Source: Mesostigma viride
Taxonomy: Eukaryota; Streptophyta; Mesostigmatophyceae; Mesostigmatales; Mesostigmataceae
Direction of reading: 5' to 3'
DNA length: 64,000 bases
Assembly (NCBI GenBank): GCA_009746045.1
Contig: RPFO01000027.1
Location: 1,636,696-1,700,695 of the forward strand
Shown: one piece after another, positions 41,520 through 53,800 of the stretch
Position numbering within the stretch: position 1 is the first letter of the stretch
Layout: each line of letters opens with the position of its first letter
Made by a program: the position numbers and the translations under genes
The notes under the pieces: model-generated
The model's input: the letters and a program-made list of their open reading frames with translations, nothing else
Told to the model about the DNA's origin: nothing
Databases searched by the model: none

Positions 41520-42255
41520 ATAGACACGTGACTGCGTCACGTGAGCATAAGTCCTCTCCTCGGTAGTTGGCGGGGTCGTCAGGGGAACCTTTGTTTTTCT
41601 TCACGTTGGAAAGTTGCAAGCTGCAAAAAGCTAGGTACGCTACTTTGTAGCGGTAGAGCTACGCTACACGCGGCAGATTGCTCCCCTTTGAGCCAGCCGC
41701 AACATAACTATAAACTAAGCAGATAGCTCAGAAACGGCATGCGCCCAGGCCACCATCCACGGACTTAGGAAATAGGCTAAGTAGATTGAGACATGTGCTA
41801 CATATCCCAGCAAGGCAAATTATGGGCTAGTGCCAGGGGACATGCATGGACATTATCATCATCGATGACGTGCTAGAGTGTTTGCCACATAGTTCTATAA
41901 GCCACAACCCACAAATCTGTGGGGAAGACACGTGCGACAAACTAATTAATAGCACGTGACCGCGTCACGTGAGCATAAATTCTCAAGGTAACATTTGATG
42001 GAATGGAATGGGTGCCTATTTGGCCTCGTTGCAGGGTTACGGGCGCGAAGGCCCGAATCACTGGTTCTACCGAATTTGGTCACACGCGTTACCCCCACAG
42101 ACTTAGGGTTGGTATCCTTCACCACCACCTGCCATTTCTCTTCACGAGTAATCCAGCCTGCCTCCAGATCACAGATAAGCCGGGAGGCTGCCTGAGCTTG
42201 AGCTTGTTCTTCCTAGGATAGAGCATGTCCAGGCCTAGCCTATCAAGGAGCCTAT
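41520..42255 (-). mobile_element. Further LINE 3' ends and ORF2 C-terminal fragment
   Basis: Hairpins at 41525-41543 and 41953-41971 with AT tails. 42240-41990 on the minus strand encodes QPPGLSVIWRQAGLLVK..RW and KDTNPKSVGVTRVTKFG, a diverged ORF2 end. (TTAC)n/(TTAA)n occur at 41470-41515. Bases 42256-42467 are the 3' flank of the UCHL5-like gene with nothing else recognised. Confidence 0.6.
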
Positions 42256-42467
42256 CGCGTGAATTCCATAATTCAATAACAATCTTATACTTGGCTGAAT
42301 GATGAGTCGTGGCATATGCTGGCGATGCCCCTGGCCCCCACGCACTACTCATCGTGCTCGCCTCTCCACGACTTGTGAGGTTTCAGCTGCATGACCAGCA
42401 AATGGAGGCACATCTAAACTATAATGCTATTGAATGAGACAGCCGATAATATACCTATAGTATGTAA

Positions 42468-45400
42468 CTAATGGTGCTGGCCGAATGTCATGCCCGCGGC
42501 CTGCTCCTCCTGCTTCTGCAACGCTTTCTTGATGAGGGGCCCCAGCGACCCGTTCTCCGCGAGCAGACGCAGGAAGTTGTACACAAAGGGGATGTAGTTA
42601 TGCTGCCGCCGAACGTTTTCCTCCTTCCAGCGCCGGAACTTGTGGTCCTCCATCTCATGGGCCTCATTGATCATGGCGACCTGGGGATGCGAGTAGACAT
42701 AATTCAATTATTATGCGTAGACATAATTCAATTATTAGTTGCCATGATGAGGACGCAAGTAGACATTGAAAAGCAGGGGTGGAAAAAAACAATAGAAGAG
42801 CAATCAAGCAGCGTGCTGGCCCTAAACGGACATGCAAGCAGAGAAACAGCCATCCCAGAAAGTTGGGCAATGACCGACAGGTACAGCCCAAACACCAGCA
42901 CTTTCCAGGCCCGATCCAAAGGCAATTTATACCGTCAGCCGATCAAAACAATACGATACGCAAGGGAGCAAGACTTATAATTTAAAAAATAAGGGTCGAA
43001 GACCCAGCATAGATTAACCCTTCAATATCAAAGAGACAACCAGCGCAGGCAAGGAGGAATCTGGACCATGGAAGCTCGAGCCTGGTGTTATCTTATCCGC
43101 TTTTGTCGAGTCGTTCAGGATGATGGAAATGAATGGAGGTGGGTGTGTAGCCGTGGAGAGATAAAAGCATGGCTGTAACATTCCTCAAGACATAGACCGT
43201 ATCGCTAAAAACAACCTCGCGTGATCAGGGCAGCTGGTCCTAGCGGCCAAGGGTGTCCAGTTGTAAGCAACACTGCTGCGATCGCTCTCCCGCCCTTTAA
43301 TACACTTAACCCTTCAATATGTCCGGTCTTGACAGACCAGGAGACCACCTGACTGTTGTAGGGGGGGGGTTAGGGTTTAGGGTTTGACCAGTCAGTTAGG
43401 ACCAGGAAATCACCATGACACATGGGGAAACGAACTAGAAGCATACAGGACGGGTTACACATTCACTAGATGAGAGAAAAGAACAACTGGCCTATGGAAC
43501 ATGGTCACAAAAAACAAAACCATATGATGGACCCGCGTTCTCCAGGCGCACGTCGGGTGCCATAACATCATTAGCTAGATTTACTTTTATTTTTGCAATA
43601 CTTATATTTTAGGAATGTGATAGCTTTCGACAAACCTCCGCCAGCAGCCGCCCGAGTACCAGCACACCGTAACGTTTCAGGAACGGAATTATACATCCAA
43701 GACAAGATCGCCTACCAATGATAGCAAAAAAAACTTGACAGGCCACCGACCCCACTACCAGACATGCTTGCTCATCTCACCCAGCAGCCCGCTCAAGCCC
43801 ATAACGTTATTTGCTAGACATAAGTAGACTAGAGTGATACGCCAGCATTTGGCGTACCTCAGCTCACAGCCGGTTCAATGCCATACGATCATTTCCTAGA
43901 TTCAATGACATAGACAGATGACAGCTGTCGTAATACGCCCCCGTTTGGCATACGTCCGCCAGCAGCCACAAACCACCCGCCAACTAGTAGTACTAGAGTA
44001 AGAGAACTAGCAGTAATAGACTAAGATAACCAGTAGTATAAGACTAATAGAAAACGGCCATAGGCAACATTATTATGAAAACAGCCACACGCAACACTAT
44101 TACTGACCTCCGCCAGCACCCCGTTCAATGCCGCGTTGACCCCCTCGAGCGTGTCTGGTAACCCCAACGTCCCCCCCGCCCCCGTGGCCGCCGCCGTGGC
44201 GCCTGCCACGGGCGCTGGGGGCGCCCCCGCCCCCTCCCCCCCATCCACCTGCATCCCATCCACTTCGGCTTCTGCCCGCCCACCCGGGGCCTCTCCACCC
44301 TCGCCCCCACCAAACTCTGCACCCTCGCCCCCACGCGCCCTGCTCTCGTCCGCACCCCCGGCACCCGCGGCGGCGGCAGCGTCAACCGCGGCGGCCTTGC
44401 GTTGCTGCTCGGCCTCTAATTCTGCCCGCCGCACCAGCAGCCGGTTCTGGCGGTCGCGCGCAGACTTGAGGCGCTCGCGCAGGATGCTCCGCCGGTCCCT
44501 GGCCAGGGTGGGTGATGGGGGGGCAATCGATATGATTTTGAAAGGAATTTTTAGATAGGATAGGATAAGGGAGGCAGCGGGAAAAAGGGTGCAGGGTGGG
44601 CGCGGCATAGGGAGGAAAGAGTTATTGAGAAAACAAATGTTAACAATGAATATCGGTGATTGTCGATAATGATAATGATAATGATAATGATAATGATAAT
44701 GATAATGATAATGATAATGATAATGATCATGATATTGATAATGATATCGTCGGTGATGATAATGATAATTATAATGATAATGATGAATGTTGATGATTGT
44801 CTAAACATTACCGGGGGAGGGCGTGAGGAAAGGGGGCAGAAATTTGAATAAAATTCAACTTAATAAGGGAGAGAATCATGCAGAGAGGGCCAAAGGGGAA
44901 GAGAGACGGAGGGGGAAGTATAGCCATGAATTTTTAGACTTAAAGGCAGCCAGCAGGCGGAAATCGCGAACCGGGGGAAAGCATCCTGACGAAGAGGAAG
45001 GCGGGGGGTGGGGGGTGGGGGGGGGGGGGGAATGGGAAAGAAAGGGCAGATGGTTGTGGCACACGCGGACAGGAGGAGGCAGCAAGCTTGAAAATGGTTG
45101 GCTATGGTGAACCAGGCTCTCTCAACACTCTACCTTTATGCTCAACTTTATGCTCAACTTTATGCTCAACTTTATGCTCTCTTTACGCCAACCGGAAGAG
45201 AAAAGGAGCGCCTACATTATGCGTTGTCCAATCCATGCTTAATTTTCCCTATCAGAACTCCCTATATGACCACTCCTACCTAAGCACTCACTCGTGATTG
45301 TTTCCGCTTCACGCAAGCCCAATGAGCACTCCCTCTATATCCAACTATATCCAGGCACTCACCGAATCATAGTTACTTTACTCCAACAAGCACCAACTTC

Positions 45401-48400
45401 ACCAACGGCCACAAATAGCACCCACTTCATGACGGACACAACTACCACTCACTTACACGACGGCCGCAACTAGCACCAGCCACTTCATGACGGACACATA
45501 GACCACTTACTTTATGACGGCCATCAGGTTGAACCGGATCTCTGAATCTGCATACTTGTCGATCCGCCCCTGAATCACCGGCCTGACCACATCCAACCAC
45601 GACGGATACTTGCTGGCGTGGTCCTCACCAGCCGTGCCGCCGCCACCACCGCCATCTCCCGCTGCCTTGCCACCTTGACCAGCCGCATCACCAGAGGGGC
45701 CCACCCCCGTGCTGCTCGCGTTCGGGTCGCTAGCCACCACATCTGCACGGGAAGAGGCGCCGCCCGAGGAGGGCCCTTCGGCCTCCATGTCGACATCCCC
45801 CCCCTCAGCCGCCCCCGGAGCCGTCGCGCCCCCCCCCCGCCAGAATTCCCACCGCCCGAATTCCCATGGCTGCTGGAATGAGCCCCGCTAGACTGCGCTC
45901 CCATATGAGAGGGAGGATCACCCCCTGAGATGCCCGACGATGTGGCGCTCCCTCCCCCGCCGCCCGCCGAGCCGGCCACTTCTGGGGCTGGCGATGGGGC
46001 CGGAGGCGCAGGGGTGGTTGCGGCGGGGAGGATTACTCCGCGGCCCTCGCGGCACTCTCCCAGCGCGATGGGACCCTGCTTGAGCCCGTCGAGCTCGTAC
46101 AGGGTGCCGGAGACCGGCAGGTAGCTGATGAAGTGGAAGACGTCGTCATCATCCTTGGCCGCGACCTGGACAAGGAAAACGGGACTTGTTCATTAGAAAG
46201 AACGATTGTGCAAACATACGGTCGTGCATATAACATGAAAAAGGGGCAACAAGTCCGGGAAAGAAAACCGACTGCTGAAGTGGCAGACACCATCGGCTTC
46301 AGTGACCTTGACCTGATGAAGTTGAAGACAGGAAAGAGTAGGTACGGGAAAGAAGGAATTTGTGTAAGGGAACCATTAACTTGAGGTGTTCCCTTGCAGC
46401 GACTTGCAGCCGGCGGAGAAGGGAGGGGGGAGGGAGGAAAAGAGTACAGTTTGAAAAGGGAAAGAAAACCGTCATGTCAGTGTAAAAATAAGCGGGGGAG
46501 GAGAACAAAAGGCCTGGGCCATTTAAAGCCAGTGGCAGGAAGCCAGCCATCGCGAAGGCATGCCTCACGCCAGTATTCCCTCCATTCAAAATAATGTATA
46601 CGCACACTTCCAGAAGTTGATGGGACACCAACGCATGTACCAGCTAGCCCTACCCGCTGCACCTAACTGGTCATGCTGCACGCACCCCACCTGGTCAGGC
46701 CGGTTATTTCCTCCTTGGAACAAGAAGGTCTACCACCAACTTCAAACCAGACATGACCAACCAAATTTTTACCACGAGGTCTACTCAACGCTGTACCAGA
46801 TGCGCGAGTCTGCCCCCAAAGTACAGGTAAGCTGAACAAGACATGCGGAGTTGACCACCAACCTCACCACAAACAATTACACAAAATAAGCTAGAATGAA
46901 AAATTCCAAAGCTAACTGTACCCGCCGCTCCCACCTGATCATTGTGCAGGAAGGGCTTGGGGCGGGGCATTTTTCTCCTTCGAATGATACCATGTGCCAC
47001 ACACTAGTCGACAACAGGCATACTATTGTAGTCGACCACCCCAGTTGCCACACGAACATCGGCCCACCTGGTCATCGTGCAGGAAGGGCTCGGGCCGGGC
47101 GAAGGAATTATGGGCGGTGCGGATCTGGTCGCTGTTGCTGATGGCCAGCCCCTTGAGCTCCGGCGGGAAACTGGAGTTTTAGATAAAATATATTCCAATA
47201 GGACAGCGCAACGCCCCACAGGCCGACACACAACGATCCCTTGAGCTCTGGCTGGAAACTGGCGAACTTTTGTTAGATAAAACGCATTCAAACAAAATGC
47301 GGCAGCACTCACCAGGCTGGCACATAACAATCCTTGGAGGGAGCAATCCTTGGTGGGAAGCTGGTGAGGTGTGGCATCAAGATGCAACCGCGCAGGGCAG
47401 GGTCTATGGTTGTACACGTCATCGTGTCACGTAACTGATCGGGCAGCGGTGGAGCCCTGGCCAAGTTTGGCTACAACAGCCCAAAATTATTATCAAAAGC
47501 AAATCTGGATGAACGATTCAGGCCAAAAATGCCTGAATCGAATTCGTATGAATCAATATGAACTTACAGCCCAAGTGTTTAGCACATATTCAAGTAAAAG
47601 ATGCACAATTGCACGATTAGGCACCGAGATCTGGTGGGAAGCTGGCGAAAACCTTGTGACCAATGGATGAGAGATATCGTATTTTCTCGTATTTAGGCAA
47701 GTAACGTCACAGGTGAGCAAAAGGTTTCCGCACAATATTAACCTAACTTTATTGGTGCGCGCGCCTGTGGGAACCCTAAGGAAAACATCCCTGGTGAACT
47801 AATAAAAAAATTGGCAATTTTCAAGCACTGAACCGTATCAATTTGGAAATGAAAAGTGGACTTTTGATTGCCTTCATTCATGGGCGCGCTGGCGAGAAAG
47901 AAAGAGCGGGCGTCAATACTAGTATAGAAATACAGCAAATAGCCATTGGCACCTAGGAAACTGCCAGAAAACTTGGCAAAAATACCTCCAAATGCAAGAC
48001 CTTAAAAGGACCTTAGAAGGATAGAAGCAAGCCATTGACAGCAAGTATCCAAAATGGCCATCCGAAGCCGCCATTACTTGAGGCTCCAGCCTCTTGCAGG
48101 TGGGATTGGGTGCTGGCGGTCACATTGAGTTGAGCACGGGATCGAGCGCGTTGTCACAGTAATCAGAGCGATCAAAATGATTTATGCTGGATTGGGGAGT
48201 TGCTAAAGTGGGGACTTTGACAACAGTGAATACATGCTTTGTGACTTGAGAACCCTGACAAAGGAGTGTGCTGCCCTAACATAAGATACGGGTCGGATTA
48301 TTTCTTATTACAACATAATCAACCTATTCGGATCTTGGAATGTATTCTTATTTTGTCAGCACAACAGCGGCCCACACGGGTTCTAAATATTCACATGCTG

Positions 48401-49412
48401 TGTGTGCTAATACTAGAAATGCAACCGACGTGCAAGCAGAGCGGTAAGAGGGGGGGCTAACGCAGGCTGACCAACCCCCCAGGCTGGGCAAAGTAGCATG
48501 TCATCTCAAGCTCTTTCAAAATGAGCGACGAAAATAGAAAATAATTGTGTGGGGGGGGGGGAATGGATTCACAGCCAAGAAGGGAGGACGAAAGTAAAAG
48601 CCAGGGTGCGAGTGGAGTGAGGGATGGAGAAACAATCCAATCAGAAAAAGCCGTACACGCCAAAATGTAATTGACAGAAATTTTGACATACTCTTTGGTG
48701 AACTCCTTGAATTCTCGCAGGGTGGGACCCAGCTCGATGCCCTGGGCATTCAGGAGGATGGAGAGAATGGCCTGTGTTGCACATGCGTTGTTGATGACCT
48801 GGCGTGCACAGGGATGAAACGCGTTAACGGATAGGTGGCGCAATTCGATGAGTTTATTAGCAGAAAGTGGGGCCAGCGCTCCACGCCCCCCGAGCATCAC
48901 TCAACAAAGCCGAAGGTATGTCTAGATATATCTAGACCAGCTGCAAAGCATCAGACAGTGGTAATGCTTGCTGGCCAGAAAAAAATAGCAGAAGCACGAC
49001 AAATTCCCTAGCACTGCGACCGATAGGACACAGGTTACCTGGTTGGCAAAGAAAACGCGACCGTCGTGGTTCGCAGTTGGCCGACTGTCTGTCTCTCCAT
49101 GTCGCCACTTAAATAGAAAAATCAACCCGTATATGGGCTCCAAGGCGTCAAGTGACTCCCTATCCAGGGAGTACAGCTCTTCGACTTGCACCCCTTCAAC
49201 GCCAATGGCATTAATCATCTCCGTAAACACTGCGGTCGCGAAAAACGCAGGCAAGGACCACACACACACACACACACAAACAGAGAGTTCAGCATGAACC
49301 GTTTCGCGTGTGCACCACTTACGCAGCCAGGGCTTCCTGCAGCAGTGCACAAATGCTACCAAACGCGAAACGCCGCACCTCCTGGATCGGACTCGATCGT
49401 TGCCCACGACAT
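42468..49412 (-). CDS. UCHL5: UCHL5/UCH37-like ubiquitin C-terminal hydrolase (7 exons)
   Basis: Minus-strand exons 49412-49379, 49229-49039, 48798-48692, 47170-47068, 46165-45511, 44498-44108 and 42680-42468. Product starts [17 protein letters not shown], then [31 protein letters not shown], the catalytic NNACATQA (Cys), [27 protein letters not shown], the catalytic His in [13 protein letters not shown] and Asp in [16 protein letters not shown], then [29 protein letters not shown], and the C-terminal [19 protein letters not shown]. This full order is specific to UCH37, which trims ubiquitin at the proteasome (via RPN13) and in INO80. Two low-complexity insertions (~140 Gly/Ser-rich residues before WLDVV; ~90 Gly/Ala/Glu-rich in exon 6) enlarge it to ~564 aa versus ~330 in animals. 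Exon 5 (655 nt) needs one extra base to stay in frame; the frame breaks at the 10-C run 45829-45838, probably an assembly error. Confidence 0.88.
42681..44107. other. UCHL5 last intron; no gene
   Basis: Contains a short TTTAGGG-type telomere-like stretch (TTAGGGTTTAGGGTTTG, 43370-43386), two direct copies of TTAACCCTTCAATAT (43012 and ~43306), and ATTATGCGTAGACATAATTCA duplicated right beside the exon-7 acceptor (42693-42740). No ORF is supported. Confidence 0.5.
44668..44790. repeat. (GATAAT)n repeat in UCHL5 intron 5
   Basis: About 14 GATAAT units at 44668-44725, then variants. A 13-bp TTTATGCTCAACT repeat (4 units) lies at 45135-45180, and a run of GGGGGGTGGG-type sequence at 45000-45030. 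Confidence 0.9.
46660..46990 (-). repeat. Decayed copies of the UCHL5 exon-4 donor junction
   Basis: The real junction on the plus strand is CCCACCTGGTCATCGTGCAG then GAAGGGCTCGGGCCGGGCGA (47063-47103). A copy at 46930-46969 reads CCCACCTGATCATTGTGCAG then GAAGGGCTTGGGGCGGGGCA, with a few substitutions, and the donor is kept. A weaker copy is at ~46660-46705 (AACTGGTCATGCTGCACG; CCCCACCTGGTCAGGCCGG). All lie on the intron side of exon 4. Confidence 0.75.
47221..47655 (-). repeat. Decayed copies of the UCHL5 exon-4 acceptor junction
   Basis: The real edge (plus strand) is CCTTGAGCTCCGGCGGGAAA then CTGGAGTTTTAGATAAAATA (47151-47190). Copies: CCTTGAGCTCTGGCTGGAAA, CTGGCGAACTTTTGTTAGAT (47239-47278, 88 bp away); CCTTGGTGGGAAGCTGGTGA (~47348); CTGGTGGGAAGCTGGCGAAA (~47631). 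Similarity falls with distance from the exon. Confidence 0.7.
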
Positions 49413-50855
49413 GGCTGCCGGTGTTTGCGCTGCAGGTGCTCAGAGCTTTCCACACGTTAAGGAAAATTCAGCTACCTACACGGGAAGGAAGAAATAGAGA
49501 GCTAAGTCCCCGACTGCAGGCATTTCTGTTCTTGGCTTGGCTCAGTTGGCCAGGGCTGGTAAGCTAACATGTACATGTATTCCCCCACGCGTGAGCCTTT
49601 TCCACGACGTAGCCTTGACAGTTGGCGGGTCTTTATGATTTTTTACGTCCTGGTGCGCGGCACCAGTGCACTGTACGTGCACAGTCAGTCAATTGGATCC
49701 CACGCAGGCACATCAGCAGTGAGCAGTCAGCACTGCGCAGGGCAGGGGTACTGTAGCGGGCCTGTTTTTTTTTTTTACGTTCCGAGAAAGGCCCGGAAAA
49801 CTCATTACGCTCCGGCCCCTGTCGGCATTTCCCCGCCATCAGCATGCGTCAGATATGCTCAAATGCGCCCAGCGCCTTGCAAAAGCGCGGCAGAATCATA
49901 CCAAAATAATACCCCGTGCAACGTGCGTAGAGTGACCACCTGGCTCCTAGACGCAAAGTTACAGTGACTCGACGACTCGACACGACCTGGTGCAGGACGC
50001 CTGGTGTACCACAGTAGTGTAGTGACTGCAGAATGCAGATGCATGGTCGTTTACAAATAATCAAGTAACGTGCGTGTTTGCAACTTGCCCGTTGAAACTC
50101 TACGGCGGAGCCAATTTTCGGAAGAACCTCACCCTTCTGCTTGCAAATTCGGGACAAATTCGGTGGATGGATGGATGGATGGATGGATGGATTGTCGGAT
50201 TTTCATCCCCTATTCCTATGTTTTCTCACGTGTACGGCCTTATCAAGTAACGTGCGTGTTTGCAACTTGCCCGTTGAAACTCTACGGCGGAGCCAATTTT
50301 CGGAAGAACCTCACCCTTATGCTTGCAAATTCGGGACAAATTCGGTGGATGTATGTATGGATGGATGTATGTATGGATGGATTGACGGATTTTCATCCCC
50401 TATTCCTATGTTTTCTCACGTGTACGGCCTTATAAGCTTCGCCAATTCTGGCGAACCTGACGGTTCTTCCGAAAATTGGCTCCGCCTGATAAGCTTCGCC
50501 AATTCTGGCGAACCTAACGGTTCTTCCGAAAATTGGCTCCGCCAGATTATTGGAAATGACGTGTAAGATAATAAGGACTGCGTAACCGAGTGCTCGGTAA
50601 ATTGCCGACCGTGGTTGATCACTGCGTAATTCTCGTTGGTGTAGTAACCAAAATTGCAGCGTCCATGGCTGGGGCTGCGAATCGACGGCGTGGTTGTCGC
50701 TAACGACGGCATCGTTGGGTCACCCGCTGGCTGATATATTTCGCCATTTGGCCCGCTTTTCCCCCGTGAACTTTCCGACATTATGCATACAAGGGGGACC
50801 TTATGACAGCGACGGAATCCTGTAGCCTAATCGAATTCTGTCTTCGCGGCGCGAC
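49413..50855. promoter_or_regulatory. Divergent promoter region between UCHL5 and the NT5DC-like gene
   Basis: 1443 bp between the two start codons, pointing away from each other. Four exact copies of a 25-bp motif (begins GGCGGAGCCAATTTTCGG, ends AAGAACC): 50104-50128 and 50286-50310 on plus, 50462-50486 and 50519-50543 on minus. The plus copies lie in a ~180-bp tandem duplication starting CGTGCGTGTTTGCAACTTGC (50069, 50249). The minus copies lie in a 57-bp tandem duplication with TTCGCCA..TGGCGAA dyads. The motif holds CCAAT and a TTCGGAAGAA stretch. Binding role is inferred. Confidence 0.6.
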
Positions 50856-53800
50856 ATGAGGTCCTCACGCTTGTGCCGTGCCCTCGTGGGCGGATGCAGG
50901 ACGATAATTGGCCGTGGCTTGCTGACTCAATGTGAGCGTCTTCCAACGGGTCTGTCCACGCCGTGGTCGTCCGCTCATCCAGCAGTCCTAGAATTTCGTG
51001 GCCATGCGACAGGGGCATCTCCCCATATTGATAGAAGAGGGCCATTTGCGGCACTGCCTACGATAAGCCACGCGCACCGCCGTAGCAACGGCTACATGGG
51101 TCTCTGCACCGCGGCTGATGATGGAGCCAAGCGCGAGGACGGCGTTGTTGGTGACGGGGCGACGGGTGACGCGGCGACGGGTGCCTGCGGAACAAGCTAC
51201 TACAATTCTTCGGGCAGGCTGCTGTTCGAGGGTGGCAGTGGCATGGCGCATCTGCTGGGGGAGTACGAGTTCGCGAGGGAGGCGCTGCAGGACGCTGTGA
51301 ACCGGCTGAAGTATCTGGTCCCAAAGATGGATCCCACGGGTAAGCAATCACATGTAATACTTACAATTGTTAATCAAGCTGATAAGCCCTTTCGAACCTG
51401 GGTCCCGAGAATGGGTTCGAAAAGGGCAAGCCATCCCAATTAATAGTGAGCCCTGCTGTTAATTGACTTATGTTTGTCACTTGCGACTATCACTTGCGAT
51501 TGTTATGAAAACGTCACGCTGCCAGGAATTTGTGAGCAGCTCATGTCAGTACAGTGCCCAAGCGGATCTAGTACTCGATGGGTACTAGCGCAGTTCAACA
51601 GCCAATGGAGGTATCACCCAACTGACGTACCATTTCACTGCTGCCAGCCCAACGCTGTCATGCTGGGTTGCAGAAGTTTGTTTGGGTTGTTGTTGTTCTC
51701 CAGAAGCTGTTGTTGCTGTGTAGACTTCAACTTTGACTGCTTGCGTCTATACATTTGCCCACTCCCCCCCCATGTACTCACCTGTTAACTTCCACCTGTT
51801 TCGTCCCCTAATTAGCACCTGTTTAGTTTCCTAATCAACACCTGTTTGGTTATCTAGTCAACACGTGTTTGTTTCCCTAATTGGCCTCCGAGAACTCTTT
51901 TCATGTGGTCTTGTTTATACAGTATGCGGGCTTCGGTTATCATCCCATGAGGGTACTAAGGGTTATCATCACAATTAGGTTATCACCACAATAAGGTCAT
52001 CACCACAATAAGGTCATCACCACAATAAGGTTATCACCACAAGAAGGTTATGACCACAAGAAGGCTATCACCACAATAAGGTTATCACCACAATAAGGTT
52101 ATCATCACAATAAGGTTATCATCACAATAAGGTTATCATCACAATAAGGTCATCACCACAATAAGGTTATCACCACAATAAGGTTATCACCACAATAAGG
52201 TTATCATTAGAACAAGGGTTATCGTTTTGATATTATTGGCTAATCATCACAATAAGGTTATCACCACAATAAGGTTATCATCACAATAAGGTTATCATCA
52301 CAATAAGGTTATCATCACAATAAGGTTATCATTAGAACAAGGGTTATCGTTTTGATATTATTGGCTAATCACCACAATTAAGGTTATCACCTCAATAAGG
52401 GTTATCGTTTCGATATGAGCTCTCCACCCATCGTTGTCCACATGCTTAAACACAAAAACTATGAAATCACGCGATTGGGTGGAATCTATATCACGGTCAA
52501 TATGTTTGGCTGGTTGCCTCACAAGGCTTAAAATCCCATCGAATATAATAATACTGTACTTTATAATATCTATATTTTGTCATAATAGTAGTGTTCATCC
52601 GCTACGCTTTTGCCATGCCAAAGCTTTATAGCACCCACAGTTGGGCCTGCACCATGCGGCAGAGAGAGTCCCCTGCGGCCTGCCCATTTGAGGCAGCGAG
52701 AGAGGCTAGGGCACCCTCCCTCCTTCTCATTGTGTATAGGGGCTGAAGGTTCCTTTATCCGTACCCACGCTGCACTGTTACATGCTTTTATAGTAGTATC
52801 TAATTTATAGTAGTAGTATGTTGGTTGCGTTGCAGAGCTACACTTCTCATCCTGGCTAGCGTCCGTCTTTGTGTACACACTCGGCATCTGTTACTCCTAA
52901 ATCCTTGTAGAGGAGCCCGATAGCCAGGCTAGCCCCACTTGTTTGGGGCTAGTCCCCCTTCCTCGGGCACCCATCACCGTACCATCCCTCCGCCACCTGT
53001 CACTCTGATGTGTTCGCCTTCATGCATCCCCTTCTCCCCCCTATTCTTCTTCTTCTACGTGGACATCCATCACGACACCATATTCGCGGCCACATCGGTC
53101 CCATCGTCTCGTCTATCTTTAAATTGTGAATCTGTTGTCAGGGCCTTAGTTGGGCAGCCATGCCGTTCCCCTCTATTTCTGGCGTCATATCTTATTTCGT
53201 TCAATCCATGTCATCCGACACCAAGACTATTTCTAACCGTGCTAGGGTCTGGTCCCTCTTAAGTCCCTTTCGGGCCTTTCTTGTCTGTTAGCCTTTCCGT
53301 GAGTGCACGTGTTTTAAATAGTTCATAAGTCCGACACCAGATCTAAATAATGAAGTCCGACACCATAGAACATGGTGCTATCCACCCGGTCAATGGGCCC
53401 TCGGTCTCTCGCCACCTGTCTCCCTCCCGCGCAGCCGTGTACGCCAACAAGAGTGTCCGCATGGACCAAGTGAAAGTGCTCGGATTTGACTACGACTACA
53501 CGCTGGTACGCCGCTCAATTAGAGACTGTAGACGTTCGTGATGCCATTCGCGCTAAAGGCTTGCCCAGTGGCTTATTTGTTGGTGCCCTTCGCGCTAGAG
53601 GCTTGCCTGGTGGCTTCTTTGTTGGTGCCATTTGCGCTAAAGGCTTGCCTGGTGGTTTGTTTGTCGGTGCCATTCGCGCTAAAGGCTTACCTTAGGGCTT
53701 CTTTGTCGGTGCCATTCGCGCAAAAGGTTTGCCTGGTGGCTTCTTTGTTGGTGCCATTCGCGCTGAAGTCTTGCCTGAGGGCTTCTTTGTTGGTGCCATT

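Noticed and set aside
43012-43320. TTAA-CCCTTCAATAT words as ends of another TTAA element
   Set aside because: The two copies are in direct, not inverted, orientation and no inverted partner was found.
43370-43386. Interstitial telomere (TTTAGGG)n
   Set aside because: Only about two and a half units; could be chance. Same for 62328-62346.
46560-46835. Plus-strand ORF ending in MRESAPKVQ then GTAAGC inside UCHL5 intron 4
   Set aside because: No partner exon or family match; part of the block is a decayed copy of UCHL5 exon 4 on the other strand.
51955-52412. Possible CRISPR-like array (regular 17-bp repeats)
   Set aside because: Repeats are contiguous with no unique spacers, in a eukaryotic intron.
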